The notes under the pieces were generated by a model. The model had not been told where the DNA came from and made no database searches. It was given only the letters and a program-made list of their open reading frames with translations. This document shows, piece after piece, positions 8,296-17,098 of a stretch of 64,000 nucleotides of DNA. The position numbers were made by a program, and so were the translations under genes. The DNA is from Legionella shakespearei DSM 23087 (GTDB lineage: Bacteria; Pseudomonadota; Gammaproteobacteria; Legionellales; Legionellaceae). How positions within the stretch are numbered: the first letter of the stretch is position 1; every line of letters starts with the position of its first letter. The stretch lies in NCBI RefSeq assembly GCF_000373765.1, contig NZ_KB892386.1, forward strand, positions 22,056-86,055, read 5' to 3'.

Positions 8296-10482
8296 TTATG
8301 CAATATGAGCCACATTGGTCTTTTGCGATAATAGCAAACGGCTATTTAACTTAGCATATCTATAAATTTTTGATTTTAATTGTCGTTTCACTCCCTCGAG
8401 CCCTAACTTACTGTTGTTAGCCAGATCATTAAAATCGCTAAATTGTCGGGGGTTTGATAACTGCTCTCCCGGAGCAAAGGTCGGTAGAATGATGAAGCCA
8501 TTAACTGAATCAGCTGCTTCTTTTCCTTTTTCTTTCCCAGGGTTAATACCTTTTGTTAACTCAAGGTGTTTGTCATCATCTGCAGCCACAATAATTGGAG
8601 TATTGGGATATTTATCATGTAGCGCTTTAGCGACTGGTTTGAGATTACCGGAGTCAAAGGCAGAGACAACAATAGGTAGCCCGGTTGCCTCTTTTATAGT
8701 TGCAGCTGTAGCATAACCTTCAGCAATAACAATGACAGGCGTTCCTGAAAGTTTTTCTAGGCCACCCAATACATGAAAACTGCCTTCCTTTCTTGAATCT
8801 TTTGCAAAGCGTTTGGTTCCATCTTCGGCAATGTATTGAACAGTCCAAAGTGTACCTTGGCAATCTGTTGCTGGAATACAGGTTAGTTTTCTTTCTTCAT
8901 CCGTATAGGCGCCAGAATGAACCTGAATACCTTTGGCCTGCATATAAGGTGTGGGTTCCAAAATCTCTGTCATCATCGATAATTTTTCTTTGAGTCTTAA
9001 TGCAGTACTTTTTTGCTTAGCTTCAAGCTCACGTTGGCGAGTTTGTTGTTGCTCGAGTGCTTCTGCCTTAAGCGTTGTCTTCTGTTCATCAGTTAAAATG
9101 TAACCCTTACATTTCCAATTAAGTTCGTCACCAGTTCGATTATTTTTAATATATCCAGCCGGAATACCATCTAAATGGGCCACATAAAATCCTGCCTTTT
9201 CACCGTTTTTATCACCCTCTGTAGCTATGCGATGAGGTTTACCATCCATAATTGGATGCCCACCTGAAACAATAGCACCAAGGCTCACCAATGCCGCCTT
9301 AAATTCATCTTCTGGTATAAGCGCTTTATCCTGGGTTAGTATTTGATTTTCAGGAAGCCAGGCTTTGATTTTCTCAACAGGAACACCAGGATTTGCATAC
9401 CAACATTTTTGAACTTTATCCCAAGCAATACCTGGTGTTCCATCAGTGAGTTTTCCTATTGTGGATTTAGCACTCTCTTTTTGTTTGAAGGGGATGCTTA
9501 ACCAGACCTTTTCAGAAGTGATGTTTTCAGGCGTCATAAAGGCTACCTCTTTAAGTTTCTCATCCTTGATTTCAATAAGTTCTGTTAGTTGAATGTCTTG
9601 GGTTTGCTCAAAAGCACCCAGGTGACTAACTATTTTTTCTGCATCCGCAGATGCTCTGAATATTTCTAAAGGCTCATCTTCCAGAACTTGAATCCACGAT
9701 TTGATATATGCCGTGTGTTGAGAAGGGGCATGGCCTATACCAAGCTCAGCACCTAAAAGCATGCTTGCAATTTCTGCTCTCAATTCTTCTTTGGCGTAGG
9801 CATCTGAACCAAAAGGATGACCTAAATCTCTATCCAGTCTGGAAGGATGACCGCTCCAATGCCCAAGCTCATGCAGGGCAGTGGCATAATAGTTTGCTGC
9901 AGATTTAAATTGCTCTTTTGGCGGAAGATGAATGCTATCAGTCGATAATCTGTAAAATGCTCTGTCCGCTTCAGAATGAATAATGGTGGCGCCAGAGTTA
10001 TGCAGTAGTTTTTCTGCTCTTTCAATTAAGGACCAGTCCGGCTCTTTTGTAATGAGTTCGGGCATATTATCAATCTGTGAGGCATGAAATACTGTTGAAT
10101 AAAACACCTTGGGTCGTTCAAGATTCACCTGCACTTTTAATGGATTACCGTGCTCATCAAGCACAGGTTTACCAGCATCATCTTGTTTGATTTGTTCTTC
10201 ATGAAATTTCCAATACTGAATCGTCGTGCCTTTTTCTCCCTTGCGCACTTGCGCATCCATGCTTTGTGCTTGTTTGTAAGTTAACCAGCGATTGTCATCA
10301 CTTTGGTTCAGCATTAAATACAATGCATTAATCCCGCGATAACGTTTTCCTGTTATCGGATTATAAGGAACTTGACCATTACCTGTGCCTGGCTCCCATG
10401 GTTTTAGCCAAGGTGCTGTTCCTGCTTTCAGGCTCTCAATAATTTGATTGGCAACGACTTGATGGTAAGGCATTTTAGTCAT
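8296..10482 (-). CDS. ArdC-type ssDNA-binding / zincin-like / Toprim conjugation protein
   Basis: The product has 728 residues from ATG 10482, selected for its GGAGG site 6 bp upstream; a longer form from 10524 lacks such a site. Residues 1-140 match the ArdC N-terminal ssDNA-binding domain (APWLKPWEPG, NPITGKRYRGINALYL). Residues 195-260 are a zincin-like metallopeptidase domain (HELGHWSGH at 204-212, then EELRAEIAS). Residues 350-400 look like a DUF5710-type segment (GIAWDKVQKCWYA), and residues 580-650 a Toprim domain (VIVIAEGYATAATIKE, AADDDKH). Such proteins coat or protect incoming single strands against restriction or act as transfer primases. It is the last gene of the conjugation operon and starts inside the end of the preceding 54-codon gene. 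Confidence 0.9.
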   Translation of the reverse strand: MTKMPYHQVVANQIIESLKAGTAPWLKPWEPGTGNGQVPYNPITGKRYRGINALYLMLNQSDDNRWLTYKQAQSMDAQVRKGEKGTTIQYWKFHEEQIKQDDAGKPVLDEHGNPLKVQVNLERPKVFYSTVFHASQIDNMPELITKEPDWSLIERAEKLLHNSGATIIHSEADRAFYRLSTDSIHLPPKEQFKSAANYYATALHELGHWSGHPSRLDRDLGHPFGSDAYAKEELRAEIASMLLGAELGIGHAPSQHTAYIKSWIQVLEDEPLEIFRASADAEKIVSHLGAFEQTQDIQLTELIEIKDEKLKEVAFMTPENITSEKVWLSIPFKQKESAKSTIGKLTDGTPGIAWDKVQKCWYANPGVPVEKIKAWLPENQILTQDKALIPEDEFKAALVSLGAIVSGGHPIMDGKPHRIATEGDKNGEKAGFYVAHLDGIPAGYIKNNRTGDELNWKCKGYILTDEQKTTLKAEALEQQQTRQRELEAKQKSTALRLKEKLSMMTEILEPTPYMQAKGIQVHSGAYTDEERKLTCIPATDCQGTLWTVQYIAEDGTKRFAKDSRKEGSFHVLGGLEKLSGTPVIVIAEGYATAATIKEATGLPIVVSAFDSGNLKPVAKALHDKYPNTPIIVAADDDKHLELTKGINPGKEKGKEAADSVNGFIILPTFAPGEQLSNPRQFSDFNDLANNSKLGLEGVKRQLKSKIYRYAKLNSRLLLSQKTNVAHIA

Positions 10483-10639
10483 AAATAGCCTCCATCGCGT
10501 CTTCTTCATTGAGTGCATCTTCAAAAAATGCGCCCATGATGTCTGCTTCTATCGGACTGACCTCGACAAGAAAGCCAGGGATTACTAAATCCTCGAACTT
10601 TTCTGAAATCACATCCATTAGCTCGGTTTCATGATTCAT
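10475..10639 (-). CDS. Small conjugation-operon protein (54 aa)
   Basis: A 54-residue acidic protein starting MNHETELMDVISEKF and ending EEDAMEAIYD. Its ATG overlaps the stop of the TraF-like peptidase in ATGA (10639-10636), and its own stop overlaps the start of the ArdC/Toprim gene by 8 bp, so it fills the only gap in a tightly coupled operon. It has no signal peptide or membrane segment. It resembles the very small cytoplasmic proteins often labelled conjugal transfer protein in such operons, but I cannot name a family or a function. The coding call rests on the two overlaps and the uninterrupted frame. Confidence 0.7.
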   Translation of the reverse strand: MNHETELMDVISEKFEDLVIPGFLVEVSPIEADIMGAFFEDALNEEDAMEAIYD

Positions 10640-11181
10640 GTGGTTTTCTCCCGTTTATTAATTACCCATATGGGTGTGATCATTCCCTTGATTTGTCTTG
10701 TGTGAACAAGACCATAATATCGACCATCGAATGACCATTCGCTTTGACTGGTCATCGTCATGATTTCATCTTCTTGAAGTTGATAATTCATTACCTGCCA
10801 TTGAGGTAAAGTGCGGTTCATTCCATCCTGTAATTTTGGTTTTGAATAAGGAGTTAGCATTTGATTCACATAAACTCCTTCATTTGTCGTAGAGAGGACA
10901 TCGCCAGATACAGCCACTATTTTTTTCATTAAATAGCCATATCCATTGCAATAAAGACCAGGGTCTATATAACCTCTGTTCTTGGCTAATCTGAAAGTTT
11001 TCCTATCATCTGGGCAAAAAATCACATAAGCATTTTTTAGTGGCTCTGTGCCGGTGATGCGATATAAGCCTATAGGAATGGACTCAGTAAGATTTATCTT
11101 AAAGCCCATAGAATGGAATAACATACCTGCAGCAATAGTGCTTATCAGAAAAATAGCGATTATGACGGATAGTTTTTTCAT
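10636..11181 (-). CDS. traF: TraF-like S26 peptidase of the conjugation system
   Basis: The product has 181 residues with one N-terminal membrane anchor (about residues 4-22) and the signal-peptidase S26 layout: catalytic Ser34 in LTESIPIGLY and the general-base Lys at 86/87 in LMKKIVAVSGD. TraF of IncP plasmids uses this fold to mature or cyclise the conjugative pilin, and a similar job on the VirB2-like pilin at 21.5-21.9 kb is the likely role here. The start overlaps the end of the VirD4 gene (ATGA, 11181-11178) and the stop overlaps the following 54-codon gene. A plain leader peptidase for other cargo is less likely given the operon. Confidence 0.9.
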   Translation of the reverse strand: MKKLSVIIAIFLISTIAAGMLFHSMGFKINLTESIPIGLYRITGTEPLKNAYVIFCPDDRKTFRLAKNRGYIDPGLYCNGYGYLMKKIVAVSGDVLSTTNEGVYVNQMLTPYSKPKLQDGMNRTLPQWQVMNYQLQEDEIMTMTSQSEWSFDGRYYGLVHTRQIKGMITPIWVINKREKTT

Positions 11182-13067
11182 AATCGGATCATCTCATCTT
11201 CACTTAAACGAACACGTAACATATCTGATTGAGCAGGAGCCTCTACAGATGCCCTAGCCATGAAGACTGGATCTTTAAAATAAAGCGGTTGTTTACCATA
11301 AATGGCAGGGAAGCCCGCTGCATAAACAACCATATCCCCAGCTTCAATAATCAGGCCATTAGAATCTTTTTTGGGGCCTGGCATACGCAGGCACTCATCA
11401 ACAGTTAAAAGAGGTCTCGATATTTCTTGAATGGTTTTTGATATTTGATTTAAGAACGTAGAAAAGCGTTTCCCACTGGTAGTGATGTGTTCTTTAACAA
11501 TAGTTGTTTGACCTGTCAGCTTGGAAAGATGTTCTGCTGTTTCAACCCTGTTGGGTGGATAAGCATTTTGGATGTGGCAATTAGAAGTGATGGTCTCATC
11601 AGGCCCATAACCACGTTCACGGCTTTTAAGCTGATTAATGTCCTGGCAAATTAAGTAAAACTTTAAACCATAACCTGCAACAAAAGCTAATGACTCTTGT
11701 AGAATATCGAGTTTTCCAAGGCTAGGAAATTCATCAATCATGCAAAGCAGTCGATGTTTATACGTTTTTTTAGCGCTCACATAAGATAATCCTTTGTCAT
11801 TGGATATACGCTCAAATTCCATTTTGTCTGCCAATAGTCTTACTATCATATTAATCATTACTCTAACCAGAGGTTGAAGCCTGGCCTTGTCATTAGGTTG
11901 AGTAACAATATAGAGACTCACAGGATTTTCATGGTTCATCAAATCTCGAATACAAAAATCGGAAGACGAGACGTTATGTGCTACCACCGGATCTCGGTAT
12001 AACGCCAAATAAGATTTTAAAGTAGATAATACAGAACCTGCTTCTTCTTCGGGGCGGTCTATCATGTCACGCGCAGAGGCTGAAATAACAGGATGGGTTT
12101 TGCCTTCAATATGCGGGTATTGCGTCATTTCAATGAGCAGGTCGGCAATATTAATATTGGGATCAACCAGCATACGGTCAATATTGGGAAATGTAGCTGG
12201 TTCTCCCTGGTTTTTCAGTTTATAAATCGCATGCAGAATAAAACCAACCAAAAGGGCTTGAGAGGTCTTCTGCCAATGCGTTTCCAATCCTTTACCATCG
12301 GGATCAACTACAAGTGTTGCCAAATTTTGCACGTCACCGACCTCTGATTCCGTACCGACTCTGATTTCATTTAGTGGGTTCCAGCGTGCACTTCCTTTTA
12401 ACGTTGCCGGTTCAAATCGAATGACTTTGTTGTTAGCATGTTTCTGACGCCATCCAGCAGTCATTGCCCAAAGTTCACCTTTTAAATCGGTAATGACGCA
12501 AGATTGTTTCCAGGATAGAAGGGAAGGGATCACTAGACCAACTCCTTTCCCTGAGCGTGTTGGTGCATAGGTTAAAACATGCTCAGGCCCATTGTGGCGC
12601 AAATAATGAATCTCTCCTTTGTCATCTTCGAATGCCCCAACATAAACTCCTTCATCATGTCCAATGAGGCTCGCACTGTTTAAGTCTTCCCAATTAGCCC
12701 ATCTGGCTGAACCATGGAGGTAATCACTCACATTGTTCTTTTTAAAATATTTGGAAGCCAATACGATCATCATTAAAAACAGACAACCCATCATCACAAT
12801 GAGGCCAAAGGCAGCATTAAAAGAATCTGGGTAATAGGATTGATATTTACTAGCCCAGATAAAAATCTGCCAAGGCATATAAATATGGGCGAATGAAGCC
12901 CCTAGGACATCAGCATAGTGAAATTGATGCGCGAAAAACTGCGTGCCAATTTGCATGCTGATTAGAAAAGAACAAATCACTAACCAGGTATGCGTTTTAT
13001 TTGTCTTGCTATGATTTTTTTCTCTGACTTGGGGGCCTATGGCTTGATTCAGTTTGTTTTGGCTCAT
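11178..13067 (-). CDS. virD4: VirD4/TraG-type coupling protein ATPase
   Basis: The product has 629 residues. Two N-terminal membrane segments (about residues 27-48 and 83-105) are followed by the cytoplasmic motor with Walker A APTRSGKGV (168-176) and Walker B LLCMIDEFPSLGK, plus the family motifs ARWNPL and ITSNCHIQNAYPPN. It recruits the DNA-protein substrate to the type IV channel and powers transfer. It overlaps the VirB6 gene upstream and traF downstream by 4 bp each. Its presence argues for real conjugation or translocation capacity, although no relaxase that would feed it was found in the window. Confidence 0.96.
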   Translation of the reverse strand: MSQNKLNQAIGPQVREKNHSKTNKTHTWLVICSFLISMQIGTQFFAHQFHYADVLGASFAHIYMPWQIFIWASKYQSYYPDSFNAAFGLIVMMGCLFLMMIVLASKYFKKNNVSDYLHGSARWANWEDLNSASLIGHDEGVYVGAFEDDKGEIHYLRHNGPEHVLTYAPTRSGKGVGLVIPSLLSWKQSCVITDLKGELWAMTAGWRQKHANNKVIRFEPATLKGSARWNPLNEIRVGTESEVGDVQNLATLVVDPDGKGLETHWQKTSQALLVGFILHAIYKLKNQGEPATFPNIDRMLVDPNINIADLLIEMTQYPHIEGKTHPVISASARDMIDRPEEEAGSVLSTLKSYLALYRDPVVAHNVSSSDFCIRDLMNHENPVSLYIVTQPNDKARLQPLVRVMINMIVRLLADKMEFERISNDKGLSYVSAKKTYKHRLLCMIDEFPSLGKLDILQESLAFVAGYGLKFYLICQDINQLKSRERGYGPDETITSNCHIQNAYPPNRVETAEHLSKLTGQTTIVKEHITTSGKRFSTFLNQISKTIQEISRPLLTVDECLRMPGPKKDSNGLIIEAGDMVVYAAGFPAIYGKQPLYFKDPVFMARASVEAPAQSDMLRVRLSEDEMIRL

Positions 13068-14446
13068 TGGCTCTCTCCCGATGCCTTTTGGTTCACAAAC
13101 TGACTGACCTCATCTGATGTATCAGTACCTGAACTAAAGCTACCTCCAGGAGTACCCATAGACAGAATATTTTGTGCGTTGGATTCTTGCGATTCAGAAG
13201 CAGATGAATCTACCTTGTTCTGAATTGCCTCAGCAATTTTCCCACCTGTTGTGTCAGCAATTTTGTCTGCAATGGCCTCTTTAACCGAGTTTGCTTTTTC
13301 ACGAGCCACATCCATAGTACCTGATGCTAAATGGGAACTAAAAGAACCTGCAAATTTGGTAGCTGTTCCCATGGCTTCAGCTAAACCACCAGTTTTAGAG
13401 CCTTTATCCATTCCTGACAGAGAACTTGTATCACCAGAATTGGTTGATTGACTGGCTGCTTTAAACGCGGCATTCAGTGCGGATAATCCACCACCACTTT
13501 GAGCAAGTGCAGTGCCTGCTGCGCCTGCCATGGCGGCACCCGCAATTCCTGCAGCCCCCATAGCTCCACCAAGACCGAGCCCACCGCCGCCACCAGAACC
13601 GCCTCCTGACACAATGCCAGCCAAGGCAGGCGGAATTTTGTCAATAAGAACCAGTAACAGTACGGCAACTACCAGCATGACAAACATTTCTTTAAGCATG
13701 ATGTTTTCAGACATTGCAGCGTAATATTGATCTACAAAGGATTTACCAATACCAATAATTAAAATCATGGCAAAAGCTTGTAATGCAATCCCCAACACAG
13801 TTTTGTAGTAGTTAATTGCAATGTCCTGAGTCCAACGGCCACCGCCAAACCCTAATAAAACAATGCCACCATAAGTTAAAATCCATGCGGTGATTAAGAT
13901 AATGAGCATATTGATACTGACTAAAGCTAATATAATCAGAATAACCCCTGCAACGAGTAATCCTACTGTAGTTGCTGCAGGAGACCAGATGGATGAGCTG
14001 TCTATGGCTTTTGAAACAATATCAAACCCAACATCCACAATATCAGAAGGAGAGACATGCTCATTAATCCCAGAAGCCTTGGCTGCAAGTTGCCGCATGG
14101 AATCTATTATCGCTTTTGCAATTGCAGGCCCATTGTCCAAAATCCAATAGAAAAAACCGATAACCACAAAAAACCGTACTGTTTCAGCTAAGAATTCTTG
14201 AATGTCTGCTCTTCGCAATGCCATCAAGCCGTAAGTCCACACCATACTGATTGAGGCCAAAGACCAGAACAAATATCTTGCGTAACTCAACATGGTTTTG
14301 CTCCATAGCGCGGATGTGCTGGCAAAACGTTGTAAAATATTATCGAGTAAATCACGACTATCCATGCCATGCCCCTGAGCATGGCAGTATGTGGAAAACC
14401 CAAACAAACTAAGAGCAATTAAATAGGGGATTATTTTTTTATTCAT
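13064..14446 (-). CDS. virB6: VirB6/TrbL-like polytopic channel protein
   Basis: The product has 461 residues from ATG 14446, four bases after the stop of the preceding lipoprotein gene; the longer frame to 14509 would run through that gene. An N-terminal signal (PYLIALSLFGFSTYCHAQG) precedes about six membrane segments, then a very glycine/alanine-rich stretch (about residues 285-320) and a soluble Ser/Thr/Gln-rich tail of about 130 residues. This layout is typical of TrbL/VirB6 proteins, which form part of the inner-membrane channel. The long low-complexity tail is expected to reach the cytoplasm or periplasm and often differs between systems. Confidence 0.9.
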   Translation of the reverse strand: MNKKIIPYLIALSLFGFSTYCHAQGHGMDSRDLLDNILQRFASTSALWSKTMLSYARYLFWSLASISMVWTYGLMALRRADIQEFLAETVRFFVVIGFFYWILDNGPAIAKAIIDSMRQLAAKASGINEHVSPSDIVDVGFDIVSKAIDSSSIWSPAATTVGLLVAGVILIILALVSINMLIILITAWILTYGGIVLLGFGGGRWTQDIAINYYKTVLGIALQAFAMILIIGIGKSFVDQYYAAMSENIMLKEMFVMLVVAVLLLVLIDKIPPALAGIVSGGGSGGGGGLGLGGAMGAAGIAGAAMAGAAGTALAQSGGGLSALNAAFKAASQSTNSGDTSSLSGMDKGSKTGGLAEAMGTATKFAGSFSSHLASGTMDVAREKANSVKEAIADKIADTTGGKIAEAIQNKVDSSASESQESNAQNILSMGTPGGSFSSGTDTSDEVSQFVNQKASGESQ

Positions 14447-14450
14447 ACCA

Positions 14451-14663
14451 TCACCACGTCTTACCAGAGCTTTTGGAATAGCTACCACCACGGAAACACG
14501 CATCACCAATAGCTTGGAGTTCTTCTTTAGTTCGACCCTCTCTTGAGCTGTTGCATGTTAGAGAAGCCAAATGTTCAGCCTTTTTTTGAGATGCGGTTTC
14601 AGCGCTGTCGCAACCTGACAGGACACAAGTAAGAACCAAAATTGATAAACATATAACTTTCAT
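14451..14663 (-). CDS. Small lipoprotein, possible entry-exclusion (Eex-like) protein
   Basis: A 70-residue protein with a clear lipobox (VLTCVLSGCDS, Cys18 as the lipidated residue). Its position between the VirB5-like and VirB6-like genes is where EexN entry-exclusion lipoproteins lie in other VirB-type operons, but sequence alone does not prove that job. The most striking point is the C-terminus, GDACFRGGSYSKSSGKTW, which closely matches the last 18 residues of the neighbouring VirB5-like protein (GDEHFRSGAYHKSSGKKW). This suggests a shared partner-binding or surface motif, or a partial gene duplication. It may also be the VirB7-type lipoprotein. Confidence 0.8.
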   Translation of the reverse strand: MKVICLSILVLTCVLSGCDSAETASQKKAEHLASLTCNSSREGRTKEELQAIGDACFRGGSYSKSSGKTW

Positions 14664-14685
14664 TTCCTCTCCTTTTTATGATGGA

Positions 14686-15423
14686 TTACCATTTTTTTCC
14701 TGAGCTTTTATGATATGCCCCTGATCTGAAATGCTCATCTCCCGCAGTCTGTATTGCTTCTTTGTTGGCATTCGCCGCATCTTTGACTGCCTGGGCATTC
14801 TGTTGCGCCAATAACACGCCTCTGATTTGAAGCAATTGATGGGATTGATTACTTGCTAATTGAGAAGCGGCTTGGAGAGCCTGTTTTTGGCCTGCAGCAC
14901 TTTGTGCTTGAGATTGCAACGTACGCAGCTTTGCAGAATCATTTTTTAAGCTCTGTTGTTGTTTATCAATCCCTTTGAGCATGGCATCATTGGAGCGTTT
15001 TTCAGCAACAGAAGCCGCTAATCTGCTTTGTTTGATTTTTCTAAGTTCTTCAGCAGAACATTGCCCCGTGCCATTAAAACACGGGGTCTTTTGGTAGTAT
15101 TCCTGACTTTGGAATCGGTCCAGATATCCTTGAAGGCTGCCAGCTTCCTGCTTGTAGTAATCAATGGTATCAGTCGACTCAAGCAAATTATTAATAACAG
15201 AGTTGGCATTATCCCATTCAAAGGAAGTCAGTGATTTGGTGTTGTCTAACATGTTTTGATATTGGTCCATCTGATTCTTGTATTGATCGACTTGCGTTTT
15301 ATACTCTTTAATCTGATTCAGTAGCATTTTTCCATTTTGTACATAATTGGGTAAATCAAACACTGGCATATTTGAGAAGGCATTAAATGACCATAAATAA
15401 ACAAATAGAATTCGAAGTTTCAT
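14686..15423 (-). CDS. virB5: VirB5-like minor pilus protein
   Basis: The product has 245 residues from ATG 15423, placed 7 bp after a GAGG site; the preceding GTG at 15426 is less likely. An N-terminal signal peptide (ILFVYLWSFNAFSN) is followed by a mature chain rich in Gln, Lys and Asp with long coiled-coil stretches (QIKEYKTQVDQYKNQM) and no membrane segment, matching VirB5/TraC-type proteins at the pilus tip. The middle holds two cysteines (in TPCFNGTGQCSAEE) that may form a disulfide. The last 18 residues are nearly the same as those of the lipoprotein gene just downstream. It sits between virB10 and that lipoprotein, as in related conjugation operons. Confidence 0.88.
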   Translation of the reverse strand: MKLRILFVYLWSFNAFSNMPVFDLPNYVQNGKMLLNQIKEYKTQVDQYKNQMDQYQNMLDNTKSLTSFEWDNANSVINNLLESTDTIDYYKQEAGSLQGYLDRFQSQEYYQKTPCFNGTGQCSAEELRKIKQSRLAASVAEKRSNDAMLKGIDKQQQSLKNDSAKLRTLQSQAQSAAGQKQALQAASQLASNQSHQLLQIRGVLLAQQNAQAVKDAANANKEAIQTAGDEHFRSGAYHKSSGKKW

Positions 15424-15441
15424 CACATTTCCTCTTTTTTG

Positions 15442-16683
15442 TTATGCAAACTGACGATAAGGCTGTTTAAACGTTAAATCCTTCACCACGATGATATTGA
15501 ACCGATAACCTGGGCGAACGTTTATGGTGGGAGACACATTCAGGTTTTTTGAAACCAGTTGGGAAGTGACCTCGCCCAACTGTTGCCCTAAAGCTTGACT
15601 CATCACGCTGCCCGCGGTGGGTTGGGCATAACCGAATTGATTAGATTGATTGGTATTTTGGCTATAAGTAATGCCAGCAATAATGCCTGACATTAAAAGT
15701 GCTGAACCATAAATTCGTGCATAATGATGATCTACCTGATCGCGAAAACCACCATATCCAGCACTATCAGCACCGGGCATAGAGCCGATATCCAGTGCTT
15801 TACTGTCTGGAAACACCAGGCGTTGCCAAGCCACTAATACGGAAGACTGACCAAAAGGGATATCACTGGAATAAAGTCCCAATATCTTCGTTCCTTGAGG
15901 TATTAAAAGATATTTTCCGGTAGCGGTGTCATATACGTTTTGTGATACTTGAGCGATAATTTGACCTGGTAATTCTGAAGAAATACCACTAATCATTACC
16001 CCTGGAATCACACTGCCAGCTCTTAGTTCGTATCGACTGTTCGGATTTTGCAGCGTTGAATTTAAATGCCAGCGCATTTCATTTTCCTCACCACCTAATG
16101 TTTGTGGCATAGGTTTGGCCTGTCTTCCTTGTAATAATGCGAGCTGCTCTTTAAATGCTGATGAAGGGTCGATGTTTAATGTAATATCATTGCTATTCAT
16201 GGAAGTTTTAGTAGTGTAGCGATTATTCAATCGTGGGTTATCTACCATTACGGATGACTTAGCTTTGACGGCCTCTTCAAATTCTTGAGTTTTTTCCTGA
16301 CGAATACGCTCGATTTCAGCTTCAGATACCTCTTGTGTCAGAGTATCTTCTTGATGAGAAAGTTGTTCAGGAATGGGCAAAGGAGCTGTTTCATTATTAG
16401 CTATCGTGCCGCTATGGGGCGGAATCACTGCTGTTTTATGATTTCCTACCACATCATTAGCAAGGCTCATGGTATTTTTCTTAGGGTTCTTAATCTTTGC
16501 TATTTCTTGTGGCTGGTTTTGCGCATTAGCCCGTTTGTTGGCAACCAATGCGATGAGCACCACAAAAAGAGTTAAAATACCAATTGCAATCATGAGTGGC
16601 ACATTATTTACTCGTTTTACACCTGTGGTTTCAAGCTTTTGCGGTGAATTGTCTGGTGACAAATAATCATTATTTTTATTCAT
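15442..16683 (-). CDS. virB10: VirB10-like core-complex protein
   Basis: The product has 413 residues. A short cytoplasmic N-terminus is followed by a single membrane segment (about residues 29-47, PLMIAIGILTLFVVLIALV), a low-complexity periplasmic linker, and a C-terminal TrbI/VirB10 domain from about residue 200 with the typical RAGSVIPGVMISGISSELPG, LIPQGTKILGLY and RPGYRFNIIVVKDL. It spans both membranes and links the ATPases to the outer-membrane pore made with VirB9 and the lipoprotein. It lies 5 bp after the lipoprotein gene and 18 bp before virB5. Confidence 0.95.
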   Translation of the reverse strand: MNKNNDYLSPDNSPQKLETTGVKRVNNVPLMIAIGILTLFVVLIALVANKRANAQNQPQEIAKIKNPKKNTMSLANDVVGNHKTAVIPPHSGTIANNETAPLPIPEQLSHQEDTLTQEVSEAEIERIRQEKTQEFEEAVKAKSSVMVDNPRLNNRYTTKTSMNSNDITLNIDPSSAFKEQLALLQGRQAKPMPQTLGGEENEMRWHLNSTLQNPNSRYELRAGSVIPGVMISGISSELPGQIIAQVSQNVYDTATGKYLLIPQGTKILGLYSSDIPFGQSSVLVAWQRLVFPDSKALDIGSMPGADSAGYGGFRDQVDHHYARIYGSALLMSGIIAGITYSQNTNQSNQFGYAQPTAGSVMSQALGQQLGEVTSQLVSKNLNVSPTINVRPGYRFNIIVVKDLTFKQPYRQFA

Positions 16684-16688
16684 AGTTC

Positions 16689-17096
16689 TTATTCCTTATG
16701 AGTCCATGCGCTGACAGGGATGATATTTTCGCGGCTTTTTGCATATAGACGGCTCAATGTTTGTATTCCTACAAAAAGGCTTACTCTGTAACTTTGAGGT
16801 TTAAGCTCATCAAGAACGTAGAAAAAATTAGCTTTATTCTTAGGGCATTGATTTTCATTGATGCCATAGCCCTTTTTTCTCAAATTTTGAATAAGACTTA
16901 AGCCAAAGCCATCGTTGACTGCCTGACCAATACAAAATGTATTTTGAGCAGGGGGATAGACTCGGGTTAATTGAGTAGCTGCATCTGTCGCCAAATAAGC
17001 ATCTTTGCCCTGAGCCATTTGGGTGAAATTGCCATAACGCATGCTGGCACAGCTTGATAACAAGACGGCAGCCAATAAAACACTTAATTCTTTCAT
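16689..17096 (-). CDS. Outer-membrane lipoprotein of the core complex (VirB7/TrbH-like)
   Basis: The product has 135 residues from ATG 17096; a GTG at 17105 inside virB9 is an alternative. The lipobox LAAVLLSSCASM shows a lipidated outer-membrane protein. The rest (TQLTRVYPPAQNTFCIGQ, DGFGLSLIQNLRKKGYGI) matches the TrbH-type conjugal transfer lipoproteins that replace the very short VirB7 of Agrobacterium. Lying between virB9 and virB10, it probably forms the outer ring with VirB9. Two cysteines after the lipobox (in NTFCIG and NQCPK) could form a disulfide. Confidence 0.85.
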   Translation of the reverse strand: MKELSVLLAAVLLSSCASMRYGNFTQMAQGKDAYLATDAATQLTRVYPPAQNTFCIGQAVNDGFGLSLIQNLRKKGYGINENQCPKNKANFFYVLDELKPQSYRVSLFVGIQTLSRLYAKSRENIIPVSAWTHKE

Positions 17097-17098
17097 CT

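Noticed and set aside
13512..13724. Proline/alanine-rich open frame on the plus strand
   Set aside because: It is the antisense of the glycine/alanine-rich part of virB6; no ribosome site.
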